Part shown: positions 1-10,197 of the stretch, one piece after another | Position numbering within the stretch: position 1 is the stretch's first letter | Layout: each line of letters starts with the position of its first letter | Source: Hyphochytrium catenoides | Taxonomy: Eukaryota; Sar; Hyphochytriomycetes; Hyphochytriales; Hyphochytriaceae | Assembly: GCA_900088475.1 (NCBI GenBank) | Contig: FLMG01003980.1 | Span: 1-33,220, forward strand | Direction of reading: 5' to 3' | DNA: 33,220 nucleotides | Position numbers and translations under genes: made by a program | Notes under the pieces: model-generated | The model's database searches: none | What the model was told of the DNA's origin: nothing | The model's input: only the letters and a program-made list of their open reading frames with translations

Positions 1-562
1 TGTGAGCCTTTTAGAGCTCTTGTCAGCTTCTGCTCTCAACACCTAGCTCCCCCAGAAGGCACAAAATATGATTCACGTGCTTGGTGGCCCCCAAAAGAGA
101 GATGCATTCTGCCTCCGTCGAAGAAGAAGCTGTGAGTTGCTGCTTCAGCGACTTCCACACGAAGGCGCCTTCACCCGACGTGAAGTAGTACCCTGAAATG
201 GACTTCCGATCCGAAGGGTCATTGGCCTAGTCGGCATCCGCAAACGCTTTCAGGCATGGCATACTCTTTCCCCCAAGAGTCAAACCTAGGTCCACGGTGC
301 CCTTCAAGTACCTGAAGATCCGCTTTACAGCCTCCCAGTGCACGACTCTTGGCGTTGACGTGTGCTGGCTTCCGGACGACTGTACCGCGTAAGCAATGTC
401 ATGCCGGGTGGTGAGCATAAGGTACATGAGACACCCTACGGCCTCCCGGTATGGTATCTGGCTCAGAAGCTCTCGAGTCTCCGGGGCAACTAAAATGTCT
501 CGTCCCTTTGGCTGGTATGACTTCGGGGTCACTGGCAACGGACTTGGATGACAGTCAGCCAT
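1..562 (-). pseudogene. Copia RNase H pseudogene segment
   Basis: From 562 leftward the minus strand reads the connection region (PYREAVGCLMYLMLTTRHDI, then RIFRYLKGT) and enters RNase H at AFADAD. The following codon is TAG (227-229) where copia elements have TGG for Trp, a single G-to-A change on the coding strand. The frame then stays open through DRKSISGYYFTSGEGAFVWK and SSSTEAECISLLGATK until further stops near the window edge. The element's end and 3' LTR would lie to the left of base 1. Confidence 0.88.
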
Positions 563-573
563 GTTGAAACTCT

Positions 574-1543
574 CTAGAATACTACTGTGTACTTTGGCTG
601 CGACAGTGGTATGGTCCTTGCTGTCCTGTCACGATGTACCTTGATCCCGAGGAAATAGTTGAGTTCCCCGAGATCCGTGACCTCGAACCTATCCGAGAGG
701 ATCTTCTTCATGCCATTAACAAGATCTGTCGACTCTCCTATCAAAAGTAAGTCGTCGACAGACAGAGTGATGATCTCTGGCAGCTTGGAGCCAGTCTCCG
801 CAGTGCGGTGTCGGATGTACACACAAGGTTCACATATGCTAGGGTGGAATCCGTGCTTCTTCAAATACCCGTCAATCACCTTGTTCCACTGCCGTGGACT
901 CTGCTTTAGTCCGTATATGCTTCTCTTCAGCTTGCAGACATGATCTTGAGAATCAGCACGAACAAATCCAGGAGGCTGCTTCATATACACATTTTCTTCC
1001 AGCTCGCCGTGCAAGAAAGCAGTCTTGATGTCCATATGAAGAATCTCCTTGTCGTCAAACGATGCCGCCAATGATACGATGCACCGAATGAATTCATATC
1101 CGATTGTCGGAGCAAACACTTCTTGATAATCGACTCCCTCCTTCTGCCGAAAACCATGTGCCACTAACCTTGCCTTGTACCTCTCTACAGTCCCATCAGC
1201 GTTGGTCTTGACGGACCTTAAATACCCAGCGGCATCCCACAATGTTTGCTCCACGAGGGCGGGGAACCAGTTCCCATACCCCGTGCTGCTCCATGAAATG
1301 TAGGTCGCTGGAAATTGCCTTCTGCCACTCCACTGTCTGGGGAGAGGCCAACGCGTCTTCTAAAGTCACCGGTTCTTGAACCTGGAGAGAATTGAGGGTC
1401 CCCGGCCGCATCCAAAGCGAGTTCTGCTGGGAGGAGTACCTCCTCGTTGCCAAGGACGAGTCGGGTACAGAGTTGTGATCAGGTCTCACATTCCTCATAC
1501 TCGTCAACTTCCAAGCTTGTGTCGGGATCTGCTGCGGCAGCAT
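574..1543 (-). pseudogene. Copia reverse transcriptase (RVT_2) pseudogene segment
   Basis: Two overlapping minus-strand frames make up one reverse transcriptase domain. The upstream frame (about 1543-1211) carries the domain entry, with LEDALASPQTVEWQKAI followed by the GVWELV and CRWVFKV motifs. The downstream frame (about 1217-574) carries ADGTVERYKARLVAHGF through to the YFLGI motif. One frameshift separates them in the short linker after WVFKV. A second lies near 574-585, just before the segment leading into RNase H (227-562). Both catalytic aspartate motifs are still readable, but the second has Ser where Tyr is normal (SVDD). Good conservation alongside few disabling changes suggests fairly recent inactivation. 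It cannot make an intact enzyme. Confidence 0.9.
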
Positions 1544-1560
1544 GATCTGATGCCTCCGAT

Positions 1561-1785
1561 CTTACTGAGGATTGTTCATCTGAGTCTTCAGAGTACTTTT
1601 CACCCTTTAAATCATTACTGGATTCGGAGTTCATCCTTACTGAGGAATGATCATCTGAGTCTTCAGAGTACTTTTCACCCTTTCAATCATTACTGGATTC
1701 GGAGTCCATACTTACTGAGAAATCACATCTGAGTCTTCAGAGTACTTTTCAGCGTTTTAATCATCACTGGATTTGGAGTCTGGGA
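1561..1785 (-). repeat. Three 75-bp tandem units inside the copia acidic linker
   Basis: Units begin at 1561, 1636 and 1711, each opening with CTTACTGAG on the plus strand, and the period is 75 bases. On the minus (coding) strand each unit is 25 codons of acidic, Ser-rich linker containing the core KGEKYSEDSD. Unit 1 is open. Unit 2 has TGA where unit 1 has TTA. Unit 3 has TAA and a small deletion. A whole-codon period means the expansion was frame-preserving, so it probably arose while the element was still coding, in the tolerant linker between integrase and reverse transcriptase. Confidence 0.9.
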
Positions 1786-2032
1786 CCTCTTCACTTGCTT
1801 GTCCCGTGCCTACGGAAAGGTGAATATTGGGATCTTCATGGCCTTCAAGTTCCTGGAACTGATTCTCTGTGGTATGCCGCGGGATATCACTTGGGCCGGA
1901 GTTGCCAGAGCCGTCCGCAAGTGGCTCAAGAATATCAAACAGCAGTGAGTCACTGTCAGTAGACCCCGCGTGATCCGTTCCACACGCTGCGGTTGCCTCA
2001 TCAAAGACAACATCTCGACACTCGATGACGGT

Positions 2033-2903
2033 CTAAGTCCCATCTCCCTCTTTCCCTTCTCTATTTACCCCTTTTTTGTGTGTTGTGCAAGTCTCAGTCT
2101 CTCTTTGCTGCGCATTGTTGTTCTATGCTTGGCTTATGATGCTTTATTTGGAGCTTTCATGCTTAGCCATCAGGAGGAGGCTTCGCTTACACTCAACAAA
2201 TTGATTGTCCTGCAGCTGGGTTCAAGTTGAGGATCGCCCTTTGGGGGGCCGGCACGCAATAACTCCAAACCGGCTAGCCAGCCAGTCACTCTTTCAATCA
2301 ATAGACGGGACAAAGGAGCCGATCTGTCTTTGGTGTAGGAACCTGAAGTAGAACCTATGATAGTCTAGAATAATGATCTCACCGTCTGAGATGCTGTAAC
2401 AGCATTCCTCCAGCTATTACATGGGCCGCAGCTCTTGAATCTACTGCAGGAACAAGTCAATTTCCAGCAACTTGTAGTTATATATACATAACTCTCGCTG
2501 TACCGTCCATACTAGCAAGATGCGTTATGGAGCGTAAGTATGCGAAGAAGTGGAACTATTTAGTACTGACAAGACAATTAATCGTAGTGCGGGCTCTGAC
2601 AACCTCTTCGTAGTCAACTTCCTAGCCATTCTAGGCCTCTAAGCCACGGGCATGGTGTTCAGATAATCCAAAACCTTTTGCTTCAAACAACGATGATGGG
2701 TCTTGCGCCCTTGACATTATCGCAAGGAGGGGTTCTTTCTTCCTTGACTCTGCAGTTCTAAGGCTTTCCAGATCTACTCCTCCACATCAAGGAGAAAATC
2801 TGGGACAAGGCTCTTCAACTGTAACATCTCTATGCCCATAACTTAAACATAAGACATGCGGCCAACAGTTGACATCAACGATGACTTTGGATGGGTTGGT
2901 TCT
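2033..2903. other. Intergenic stretch without a recognisable gene
   Basis: This lies between the copia breakpoint and the 3' end of the GOLD-domain gene. Open frames are short and carry no family motif. It probably contains the 3' flank of the GOLD gene and old repeat-derived sequence. I see no RNA gene and no clear LTR or primer-binding site. Confidence 0.5.
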
Positions 2904-4500
2904 TCAGACATCGTTGCTATCTTCAGCATTCTCCAAAGTTGTGATGCACTGATTCCATTTGCGACTTACAGGTTTCCTTGAGATGACAAGGGCTTAGGGA
3001 GGAGACTAGGTATCACGGCTCATTCTTCGGACTTACCATCGAGCCAGCTCTCGCGCCGTACCGTAGGACAGGACCTTGGCCGTTAACGTTCTATTAAGGC
3101 TCAGGAATCCAAGACCTGGGATGTGGCATTTGGACTCTGGAACAAAGGGCAAAAGGAAACGTATCTCACCTTTGACTTGTCTCCTCCATTTGCGAATCTG
3201 AGTTGTTAGCTGCTTCTTCTGTGTTTCTGCGTTTCTGGTATGATCCTGCTTCTGTTTGAGCTCCGTCTGCAACTCCTAACCGTTGTAGCTGTCAGATAGC
3301 AAGGGTAAAGTTGGCGTAAAGAATGCAAAGTACCTCACCTGGATCTGTCTCTCGAGCCCCTCAATAGATTCGTGAAGCAATTTGAGCGCATTGTCCAGCA
3401 TCGTCTTTGTTTTGTCAGCTTGTCTTATCGCTGTTGCGCGATCCGAAAGTGCGGCAGCGGCACGTTTGGACCTGAAGGTAAGCAAACGATTAGATGAGCA
3501 TGTACAAGGTTAGCGCGCGTCGGCCTCGCTTCTGCCCATCACCTGGCTTCGTCCTCGTCTTTGTTCACCGGTAGAGCCAGCTCAACATTATACGCTAGCT
3601 TTTTCTCATTAAACCACGAATAAGAGTTATCCCAACAAAGAAGAAGCGTCCCTGTGCCTTCCACCACGTGCCTCCCAACCACTGCGCTATTGCTGGCTTC
3701 GTATCGCTTGGTCGGCAGGAGATCCACGCTATCTCCATCTCGATCGATTAGCTTCACTGGAAGGCAACGATGTGAGGAACGAAATAGGGAAGAGAGTGGT
3801 CGTGCACATGAATGGCAAACAGCTTTCTTTTGTCTGCACCTGAAAAGTTGATGTCAAAGCCTTCGGTCGAAAATTCGTAGGAGAGCGTGGAGCGCTCGGA
3901 TTCAACGAGGATCGGCATCTGATAGGAGTATGCTGCTGGAATCATCGTCTGAGTACTTTTCCATCTTAGCGTCCTTGCAGCCCAAGAAGGTTTGTCAGGA
4001 CGACCTAGTATTCACATTCTTACGAGCTGGGCGCGGCGCTTACCTAGGAAGGTTTGAGTCTGCCCCGGTCTCTACCTGATCCACAAGTTTGTCCCATTCC
4101 TCTTCCTCCTTCTCGCTCATTTCGTCGTCTTCATCCTGCCTGCTAGCAAGAGAAAAGCCCGTCACATCCAGCGCGGTGGGTTTCGTGCTCCCATTGGCCT
4201 GAGGAGGCTTTGGGGAGTACGTTGTGATAGACGAGGACGGGTCGAACCCAGATGTAGATGAACGGCAGAGCGAAAGGGAGCGCAAAGGATCAGTGGGCTT
4301 GACTACTTCACTCTGGTGCCGCCGATGATGATGATACCTTCTCGCCCTCTGCGCGTATTCCTGGAGAGATCATATTGAGACTCCGGTCTTTTCTGCTACT
4401 TCCCGAGTTAGCAAATGCAGGTGCCCCTATTTAAATTCAATAGCCCAACGCTCCGCTTCGGCAAGGAATCTCATACTAGGAGCTCAGGCGTTCGGTCCAT
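2904..4500 (-). CDS. GOLD-domain protein with C-terminal coiled coil
   Basis: Seven exons on the minus strand join in consistent phase: 4500-4477, 4360-4044, 3973-3840, 3756-3543, 3471-3339, 3275-3037 and 2976-2904, giving about 377 residues. Residues 9-113 are basic, then Ser/Pro-rich, then acidic (DEDDEMSEKEEEEW). Residues about 118-221 form a GOLD beta-sandwich, with EGFDINFS joined across a splice to VKLIDRDGDSV, and the signature CWDNSYSWF at about 199-207. Residues about 230-315 are heptad-rich helices. GOLD domains mediate protein or lipid contacts in Golgi and endosomal trafficking proteins (ACBD3, FYCO1, SEC14-like, p24). There is no signal peptide or membrane segment, so it is probably a cytosolic adaptor. 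The 3' end is uncertain: reading through the last donor stops at 3033, and an in-frame 33-base segment (3137-3169) with GT-AG ends could be removed or retained. The start was chosen because ATG plus seven codons splices in phase. Confidence 0.75.
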
Positions 4501-5408
4501 CCCAGGGTATGACCCAACCTCCTGATATCTCCACTAGTAAAGGAGGTTTCACGATTGGGACGTGAGTGTGCGCAGGATGTCTACTGATCTGCGATGGCGT
4601 CCCGGTGTCTGAATGGACGAGTTGAAGGAGAGAAGCAAGGAAAACCTAGAGTGGACCTGCGACGCGGACCATGGAAAGAGATCGCTGTTGGTCTGGGAAG
4701 ACAGCGGGGCCCTGACTGTAAAGCAAAGGAGAGGTCAGTGAGTGCCAGGACCAGCAGCCAGGCGCAGGCAGCATCAGCAGACTGGCAGGGTGGGGCAGGG
4801 CGGGGCAGGGCAGGGCAGTGTGGGGCAGAGTACAGGAAGGAGGAGAGGGGAAGGGAGCAGGAAGGGAAGGAAAGCGCTGATGCATTCTCTGTACAGAAGA
4901 GTTACAACTCTCCCAGAGTTCCCCCTGTAGCGGGAGGCATTGTTTTGAGATTTCCATAACGGAAAGATACAGCTTGCAAGAATAATTGTTTGATTCTTGC
5001 ATTGTCGCGTAGTAGTATAAAGGCTGAATATTTCAGGAACCTTATTGCAAGGTGTTTGTTGCCTGTGGCATAGGAACCATTGCGGTGGTCCTGGGGGTAG
5101 GCAGAGCGGGCAGGGAGATGTCCTAAAGTCTCTATCCCCTTTCCTTCCTCACAAATCAAGCTCCTACGGCAGCGAGCACAGCGTCATCATCAGAAGACAG
5201 CAGGGGAAGGAAGGAGATGTCAGTGGAAGCGTGGCATGGAAGAGGGCTCTGCTATACTCTTGAAGAACTTCCGCAAGTCAGGCTGATCCATCTCTGAGAG
5301 CTCCATAAAGCAGTGCGCTCTTGGGTCGGAAGGTCGCGACCTTCTTCCTCACGACAGAAGAGTTGAACCGAGAGGAGGAGCCAGAGCTAGGGCCTTCAAG
5401 CTCGCACA
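4501..5408. promoter_or_regulatory. Shared upstream region between two divergent genes
   Basis: The GOLD-domain gene starts leftward at 4500 and the PPR gene starts rightward at 5409, so both promoters must lie in or near this 908-base interval. It contains a short G-rich minisatellite at 4785-4827. Open frames crossing it on both strands have low-complexity translations and no family motif, so I do not call genes. No convincing TATA element was identified. Confidence 0.5.
4785..4827. repeat. G-rich GGGGCAGGGC-type minisatellite
   Basis: Repeated GGGGCAGGG and GGGCA units with small variations sit in the divergent upstream region. Several runs of three or four G lie close together, so the plus strand could in principle form a G-quadruplex; that is inference. 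Confidence 0.75.
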
Positions 5409-6815
5409 ATGGGTAGCAGGAGGGTAAGGACTTTCCTTGGCAGGATTAGGACCCGATCCAGTTCCCACAGCATTAGTGGAGGTGAGTTCCATGTCCGTCT
5501 TTTCCGGGTAACACGATCAAGACCCTGATGGCCATTGCCACCATTCTTCAGTCTCGCAGCAGACTTTCGGGAAAGGAGTGGCTCTCTTTAGCTCGCTATC
5601 GGTTAACAACTGCGCAAGCATCCTTAGAGACCCTGAAAGTGATGAGGCCGCCGTCCTCTCCCTGCAAAACAAATGTCGGCGGGGCTCGCTCCCTTCTCTG
5701 GACGTTACAGAGCGAGTGCTCGACGGTCTTTGCCGACGCGGCAAGCAGGATGAGGCATACGCTTTGCTGCGGCAGCTGTATAGGTACGAAGAGTCGTCGC
5801 TGTATCTTGCTGCTTATGTAATCCTGAGCAGCTTTTGGCCGCTTCAAGGTTGAAAGGGTTCAGAGATGGAGCGATCTCGGCAGTGTCCGCGTCAGTGGTA
5901 ATAAACGGCTTTATGACGCGTGGGGACACGGACACTGCGCTGCGGATTCACAGGGACTGTGTGGTCTTGGGGATCGTATTGGACCTACAAGCGCGCAATG
6001 ACCTGATCCACGCGCTGGCGGCTCAGCGACGCTTTATGGAGGCGCTGGAGGTACTGCAGGCTCTAGAAGCAGGTGTGTTTCGTAACGTCTTTACTTAGCT
6101 CCTTAGTTGCTGACTCCTCCTCCCATGGTTCACCTTCGTTTTCCGTCGTGATCTATCGCAAATATAGATGGGACCATCACCCCCTCCAGCTCCTCCTATC
6201 ACAATCTGCTGGAGCCTCTTCTCGCCGCTTCCGACCATCTTGTGACCGCCTATCATCTCTCGCGCTGGATGCGCTCACAGGGTTTTCCTCCTGAAGAAAA
6301 GGTGAGACCCATCGCGCAGCTGCTTGTGACCACACGTATCATAACTTATGATTACCTTAGCTGGTGCTCAAGTTGCAAAGAATGCTTGTGGATCGGTTAG
6401 AAGCGGTAGAGGGCGGCCAGCAGCCGGACCTTGGCTGCGGGGTCACGGACAGCTGCGCCGCGCTGCTAGAAGGGATGCACGAACTTGTAGGTCTTGGACC
6501 AGATCCTGAGAGTCTAGTGGACCTCTTGGCTGCACTGGTAAGGGCTGCATCGTTCCCTACAGCTGACGCTGGCAAAAAATCGCTAAAAATTTAATTCTCT
6601 TGGGTTCTTCCTTCTTCTCTTTACCACTTCTTCCCTTCCCCCCTCTGTCTTAACAGAAAGAGGACCTTGAATCAACATTGGTTGATTCGCTGACGCGAGA
6701 AAGTACCGGCGACAGTCTGAATGACCAAGCGGAGAGGGAAGAAGAGGAAGCTGCATTGGAGTTTGAGTTAGAGGAGGATGATGATTCGGACGACGACGAC
6801 GGACGATTGCCTTGA
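5409..6815 (+). CDS. Pentatricopeptide-repeat (PPR) protein, probably organellar
   Basis: Six exons join in phase: 5409-5481, 5552-5783, 5849-6072, 6168-6301, 6361-6537 and 6657-6815, giving 332 residues. Exon 1 encodes an Arg/Ser-rich, acid-free start (MGSRRVRTFLGRIRTRSSS) typical of a mitochondrial or plastid presequence. The body has helical pairs of PPR type: VTERVLDGLCRRGKQDEAY, then VVINGFMTRGDTDTALRIH, then NDLIHALAAQRRFMEALEVL, then a fourth around SSSYHNLLEPLLAASD. The last exon is highly acidic and ends in an Asp-rich stretch (DDDSDDDDGRLP). PPR proteins bind organellar RNA one base per repeat and act in its stability, cleavage or translation. With only four or five repeats this is a short member, and the RNA target cannot be predicted. 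Its 3' end converges on the next gene 279 bases away. Confidence 0.85.
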
Positions 6816-7094
6816 CCGAGGCTTTCTGTACCGTCCCTGGGCCTAATCCTTTTCCTTCCTACTTGTACCTTATAAGAGATAAATATTTATTCTTGCTGTT
6901 CCAACTCCCGTTTAGGAACTCACAAAGCAGATATGAAAAAGCGTCTATTGTTCCTTTTTTGTCCGTCGGCACATCTAACTGTTAGAGAGGGTGCGGCGCT
7001 CCGTTCGCTTCTCCTTAACTTCTCGACCCCTATCCTCACCTTCTCACTTCTTTCTTTGGCCTAAGTCTTCCTCTAAGAAGTAGATATATCTTCC

Positions 7095-10000
7095 TTATTT
7101 GACAGACCCGACACGCTGTCGATAAGCCGCTCTGAGCGTTGTAATAGATAGCCGCTGACGAAGTGATGAAAGAACGGTGTAAAGCTCCTGGGGTTGTTTG
7201 GCCGTGAGCAGAGCGGGTCGCAAGAAGCGCAGGAGGTCTCTTGCGAACCTCGAGAGCTCTATCGCCCATTCGTCGGCAGCGCCGAAACACTAAGGACTCC
7301 GTTAGTTCTTGCACGAAGATCAAGGGAAGGCTAACTGACATCCTACCTGATCCCATACAAAGAGCAAGCAATCGCGATCCAGCAGCCCAACGAACGAGAC
7401 CTGCAACCAGCTGAAGACATGAGGAGATGATAGAAGAAGAGTAAGACCGAGTCGAAGCTAATCGTATTGATGAACTATCACGGGACCACCAGATGATAAA
7501 CTGACGAACACTGAAAGACAGCTGGGAAAGAAAGGACCAAAGTAAGAGAATGAGCTGAAAGAGAGAGATGGCGGCTGATTTTCATTCCCCTGAAGACGTA
7601 TACCTACCTCTTCAGGATGTCCGTAAGCGTCTAGTGTAAGAGGTGATAGCAGATGCAATTAGCTTCCATCACGGGCCTAAAGTAGTCAATTTAAGGCTTA
7701 CCTCTGGCTTTTCCTCGATGGGTCCATGGGAGCTCCCTCTTTCTTTCAGTAGAACGCTCAGATGGCTTTTCAGCTCCGGATCCTCCTGACCGATCGCCGC
7801 AGAGAGCTGTTGACAAAGATAAGAGATCTGGAAAAGAGAACCCTCGCGCGCCATATCCAATAACAAATACCTGCGCAGCAATGCCAGCTGCTGAGCGTAG
7901 GCCAAGGCCCGGGGTGGGGCAGCAGCGAGTGGTGAACTGCTGGAGCATTGCTAGGAGGCGAAAGTCTTCCCTACACAGCGTAGCTCAGCTAATGTCGCAA
8001 TGAAGGTAAGCCGAAGATGCAGACAATGGGGAGCTTGGCGGGCTGGAAATAGGAGAAGAGAGTAGAGAGGCACCCGAGCACTTACCCCTCTTGCAAATCC
8101 TGAAAGACAAAGACCAACGGAGCTGCGAGGAGGGGCAGCGCGGCATGATGTTCATTCGAGTAGAGAAAGAACTTGTTCAACAAAGTCACCAATTGACTTC
8201 GCAAAGCTAAGGGAGTCAGTTAGTCCAACAAACTCAAAGTCAAAAGTCCTATTTGACTGATAATGAGTCGAGGATAAGGACGCCGATTTAGGTGGAAACT
8301 GGACGAGCTGAACAGGAGAGGATATGAAGGGTAAACGATACGAGAGAGAAGCAAACAGGAGGAGGGAAAGGAAGAAGGCTGTAAGGGAAAGGATGAAACA
8401 AAGAAAGAAGGTATCAGGCATTAGGAGTAAAGGAAAACCTAGCCCTAAGCAGGATCTGTGACCCCGAGACTGCGACACGGAGCTGGGTTGGTACGACAAC
8501 GTCGTCAAGACTCACGTTTGGTGTCAAATCCTATCAATCCTCCTGACGTGTAGGCGGCATCCACCGCGCTCTCTATCAAATGGGAGATGGGAGAGGTAGT
8601 CACCGTCCTTTGGCCCCTTGCCTGCGCATTTAGCCGCACAATGCGCTCGCAGTCTATCAAGACCCGCCTGTCCAGTAGTCGCTCCTGGTAGAAAAAGCGA
8701 CGCATGGAGTTCGGCCAGTAGCGTCCTTGAAGGAGACGGCGAAGTTCCGACAACTCCGATGGGACCTCGTCGAGGCGCGGGAAGCGAGCATCGAACTGCA
8801 GGGCCGCTGAGGGTTCGATGTGGTGCCTCTGAAGGGATGAGAAGGGACGGGTTTATAAGAAGGTTGCCAGCTCCAGTCAAAGCCACTAATCTTGCACATA
8901 CCTCCTGGTCAGGCTTCTCGAGTCCCCGCCCATGCACAAGCGCCACGAGTCCAGCTCCCAGCATCTCTGCTCGCTCTCGTGGGGCATCCCTGACTTGGAG
9001 CTCTGAGTGTAGCGCTCTCTTCGCTGCTTGGGCAAAGTCTAAGGAATAACCTTTGTACAACGAGGAACCTAGGAAATCGGGGGATAATGTCTGCATGAGG
9101 GAGTCAATTAGCTCTTCAGCTGCGTTCCCTTCATTCTCTTCTTTGATCTTACTCTTCTGCTTCCCGTCCTCCGCTATGCTATCTTGATCTCTCCCTCTCT
9201 CCTTCAGTCCGTTACCTTCTCTTGAAGATGATATGTGAGTGCACTGAGTAGCTGATGTTGAAGAGCCCTCCTCGCCTCTGGGAGCATGAAAGGAAGCTGG
9301 AGCAAATGCTTTTCCGGTCGTGCATCTGACGCCAACTGCCGTGGGTCGCCGCAGACAGAGAGAATGATCTGGTCAGGAGGAAGAAGTTAGCTTAGCACAT
9401 CAGACACCAAGTATGGGTCGTAGAGATGAGATCAGAAAGAGGCAGGAGACGAAAGATTCCCTTAGAACAGAAAGTAAAGGTTCGCAGCAGGAAGAGCGAG
9501 CATCGTCGTTGACAGGTGAGTGGAGATCACGGGAACAGTAAACAGATCCTGGTCGATCTCGTGGCTGCACAGGTAGCCCGAAAGAGAGGATATTGAGGAT
9601 GGTGAGCAAGAAAGGAACACATCTATTCCCCACCTCTCTAAGGGGTGCATTGCTTTGATAGGAAGCGATAAAGTTTCGGACAGTGTCGAGGAGCGTGGCC
9701 TGGATCTGAAAGGTGTAATGTTAGCCACGGACCGTCACTCTCATTGCCCTCTCTCAAGCTCTAACATGGCTACTGCTGTCATTTCGGCCACTCTGTCTCA
9801 CCTTCTTTACACCTTCTCCTCTCAGCCCTGCCCCTTTCTCAACCCTCTGTAGCTTCTTCTCCTCCTCTCCTATCTGTCTCTCTCCTTCTTCTCCCTCCTC
9901 CTCAGTCCATTGTTGTCCTCATAGGCTCTCTTTCTTTCCGTCGCCTTTCTACTTCCCTTTCGCCCCAGCCACATTGTTTGACGCCCGCCACTCATTCCGA

Positions 10001-10197
10001 ACACTCACCGCCTCCCAACTAGTAGATTCTACGTTGCTCTCTGCCGCTTCCCTCAGCCAAAGTTCGTCACGAAAGAATATGCGTGCGGCAGGTTCTGCCT
10101 CTCTCATCAGCAGTGCCTGCTCTGGAGCTGTGCTGGGAGATGGCCCACTGCTGAGACCTTCTTGTTGTGCTGAGTGCGAAAGGCTGGAGGAATGCAT
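7095..10197 (-). CDS. All-helical protein, candidate NELF-B/COBRA1-like elongation factor subunit
   Basis: Eleven minus-strand exons fit in phase: 10197-10009, 9705-9634, 9557-9531, 9368-9216, 9090-8902, 8828-8516, 8206-8086, 7936-7702, 7630-7608 (a 23-base microexon), 7510-7347 and 7258-7095, about 549 residues. An in-frame TAG lies just upstream of the ATG. The product is helical throughout, with no signal peptide or membrane span. Features that recall metazoan NELF-B (580 residues) in the same order are: a segment with VP then PEKHLLQLPFMLP; LSPDFLGSSLYKGY; RAEMLGAGLVALV followed by Asp/Arg and SELSELRRLL; LLRRYLLLDMAREGSLF; and a C-terminal FARDLLRFLRPAL then QELYTVLSSLRQRL. NELF-B holds paused RNA polymerase II together with NELF-A, -C and -E. 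The match rests on my recollection of the family and is tentative; another HEAT-like helical protein is possible. The third exon's right boundary (9531) is the least certain. Confidence 0.7.

Larger units (their letters stand above)
1..2032 (-). mobile_element. Degenerate Ty1/copia LTR retrotransposon, 3' part of pol, cut by the left window edge
   Basis: Read on the minus strand from about 2032 down to 1, the sequence follows the copia pol order: the post-integrase motif CRDVVFDE (about 2000-2025), an acidic linker, reverse transcriptase, then RNase H running off the left edge (DRKSISGYYF, then SSSTEAEC). Reverse transcriptase motifs include YKARLVAHGF, the catalytic-Asp motif MDIKTAFLHGELEENVY, SIYGLKQSPRQW, SVDDLLLIG in place of the usual YVDD, and DLGELNYFLGI. 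Gag, protease, the integrase core and both LTRs are not in the window. The copy is dead: there are stops in the linker, frame changes near 1211-1217 and 574-585, and a TAG where the family has Trp in the RNase H ADADW motif (227-229). Homology stops abruptly at a TAG at 2033-2035, so the upstream end is truncated or rearranged. Confidence 0.93.

Noticed and set aside
1376-1732. Plus-strand 118-codon frame with internal protein repeats
   Set aside because: It is the antisense shadow of the 75-bp repeats in the minus-strand copia linker.
4594-5002. Overlapping 118-121-codon open frames on both strands in the GOLD/PPR upstream region
   Set aside because: They cross a G-rich minisatellite, have low-complexity translations and no family motif or splice support.
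8524-9096. 190-codon minus-strand frame read as one exon
   Set aside because: It runs through an intron (8829-8901); beyond that point the frame differs from the real coding frame of the next exon.
9400-9728. HECT ubiquitin-ligase N-terminal similarity (LFTVPVISTHL)
   Set aside because: Superficial; no HECT domain occurs downstream, and the rest of the gene fits a NELF-B-like layout better.
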